A stretch of 5,715 nt of DNA. Source: an uncultured Devosia sp. GTDB lineage: Bacteria > Pseudomonadota > Alphaproteobacteria > Rhizobiales > Devosiaceae. The notes beneath the pieces were generated by a model. The model ran no database searches. It was not told the DNA's origin and was given only the letters and a program-made list of their open reading frames with translations. Location: positions 1-5,715 of the forward strand of contig CAMLOA010000154.1 of assembly GCA_946481445.1 (NCBI GenBank), in the 5' to 3' direction. The position numbers and the translations under genes were made by a program. This document shows positions 5,715 to 5,715 of this stretch, piece after piece (position 1 is the first letter of the stretch; each line of letters begins with the position of its first letter).

Positions 5715-5715
5715 C

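Noticed and set aside
1..5715. CRISPR array, tRNA, rRNA, transposase or toxin-antitoxin pair
   Set aside because: No regularly spaced repeats, no cloverleaf or rRNA sequence, no transposase motifs and no small gene pair could be seen.

Overview
This 5.7 kb window looks like alphaproteobacterial chromosome, perhaps Rhizobiales-like. The basis is high GC, GC-rich third codon positions, long antisense open frames behind every gene, and gene types common in that class; the taxon is an inference. The core (273-5409) is a compact metabolic locus: one divergent LysR-type regulator facing four co-directional genes. The two flanks (1-272 and 5410-5715) are intergenic-looking and share a short degenerate repeat.

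Layout: (1) 1-272, no supportable gene. (2) 273-1151, minus strand, GcvA-like LysR regulator. (3) 1152-1225, a 74 bp divergent promoter region with a 9+9 bp perfect dyad containing a TGAT...ATCA T-N11-A box that overlaps the regulator's start codon, and a second, smaller dyad beside a possible -10 element. (4) 1226-2293, DUF1537-family four-carbon acid sugar kinase. (5) 2290-3300, PdxA2-type dehydrogenase, overlapping the kinase by 4 nt. (6) 3300-4364, an unusual fusion of an (alpha/beta)8 barrel and a cupin, overlapping pdxA2 by 1 nt. (7) 4375-5409, a PLP-dependent threonine-aldolase-family enzyme, 10 nt downstream with its own Shine-Dalgarno. (8) 5410-5715, a right flank with several dyads and, at the very edge, a possible C-terminal tail of a minus-strand gene.

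How the genes may work together: DUF1537 kinase plus PdxA2 is an established pair. The kinase phosphorylates C4 of an acid sugar such as D-threonate, and PdxA2 oxidises and decarboxylates the 4-phosphate to dihydroxyacetone phosphate. Some pairs also act on 4-hydroxy-L-threonine, feeding 4-phosphohydroxythreonine towards pyridoxal phosphate. The unusual part here is the extra two genes: a barrel-cupin fusion of unknown reaction and a beta-hydroxy-amino-acid aldolase. The aldolase chemistry can interconvert glycolaldehyde plus glycine with 4-hydroxythreonine, which the kinase and PdxA2 could then process. The operon may therefore be a variant four-carbon acid / 4-hydroxythreonine pathway controlled by the divergent regulator. 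No transporter lies within the window, so the substrate cannot be fixed from context.
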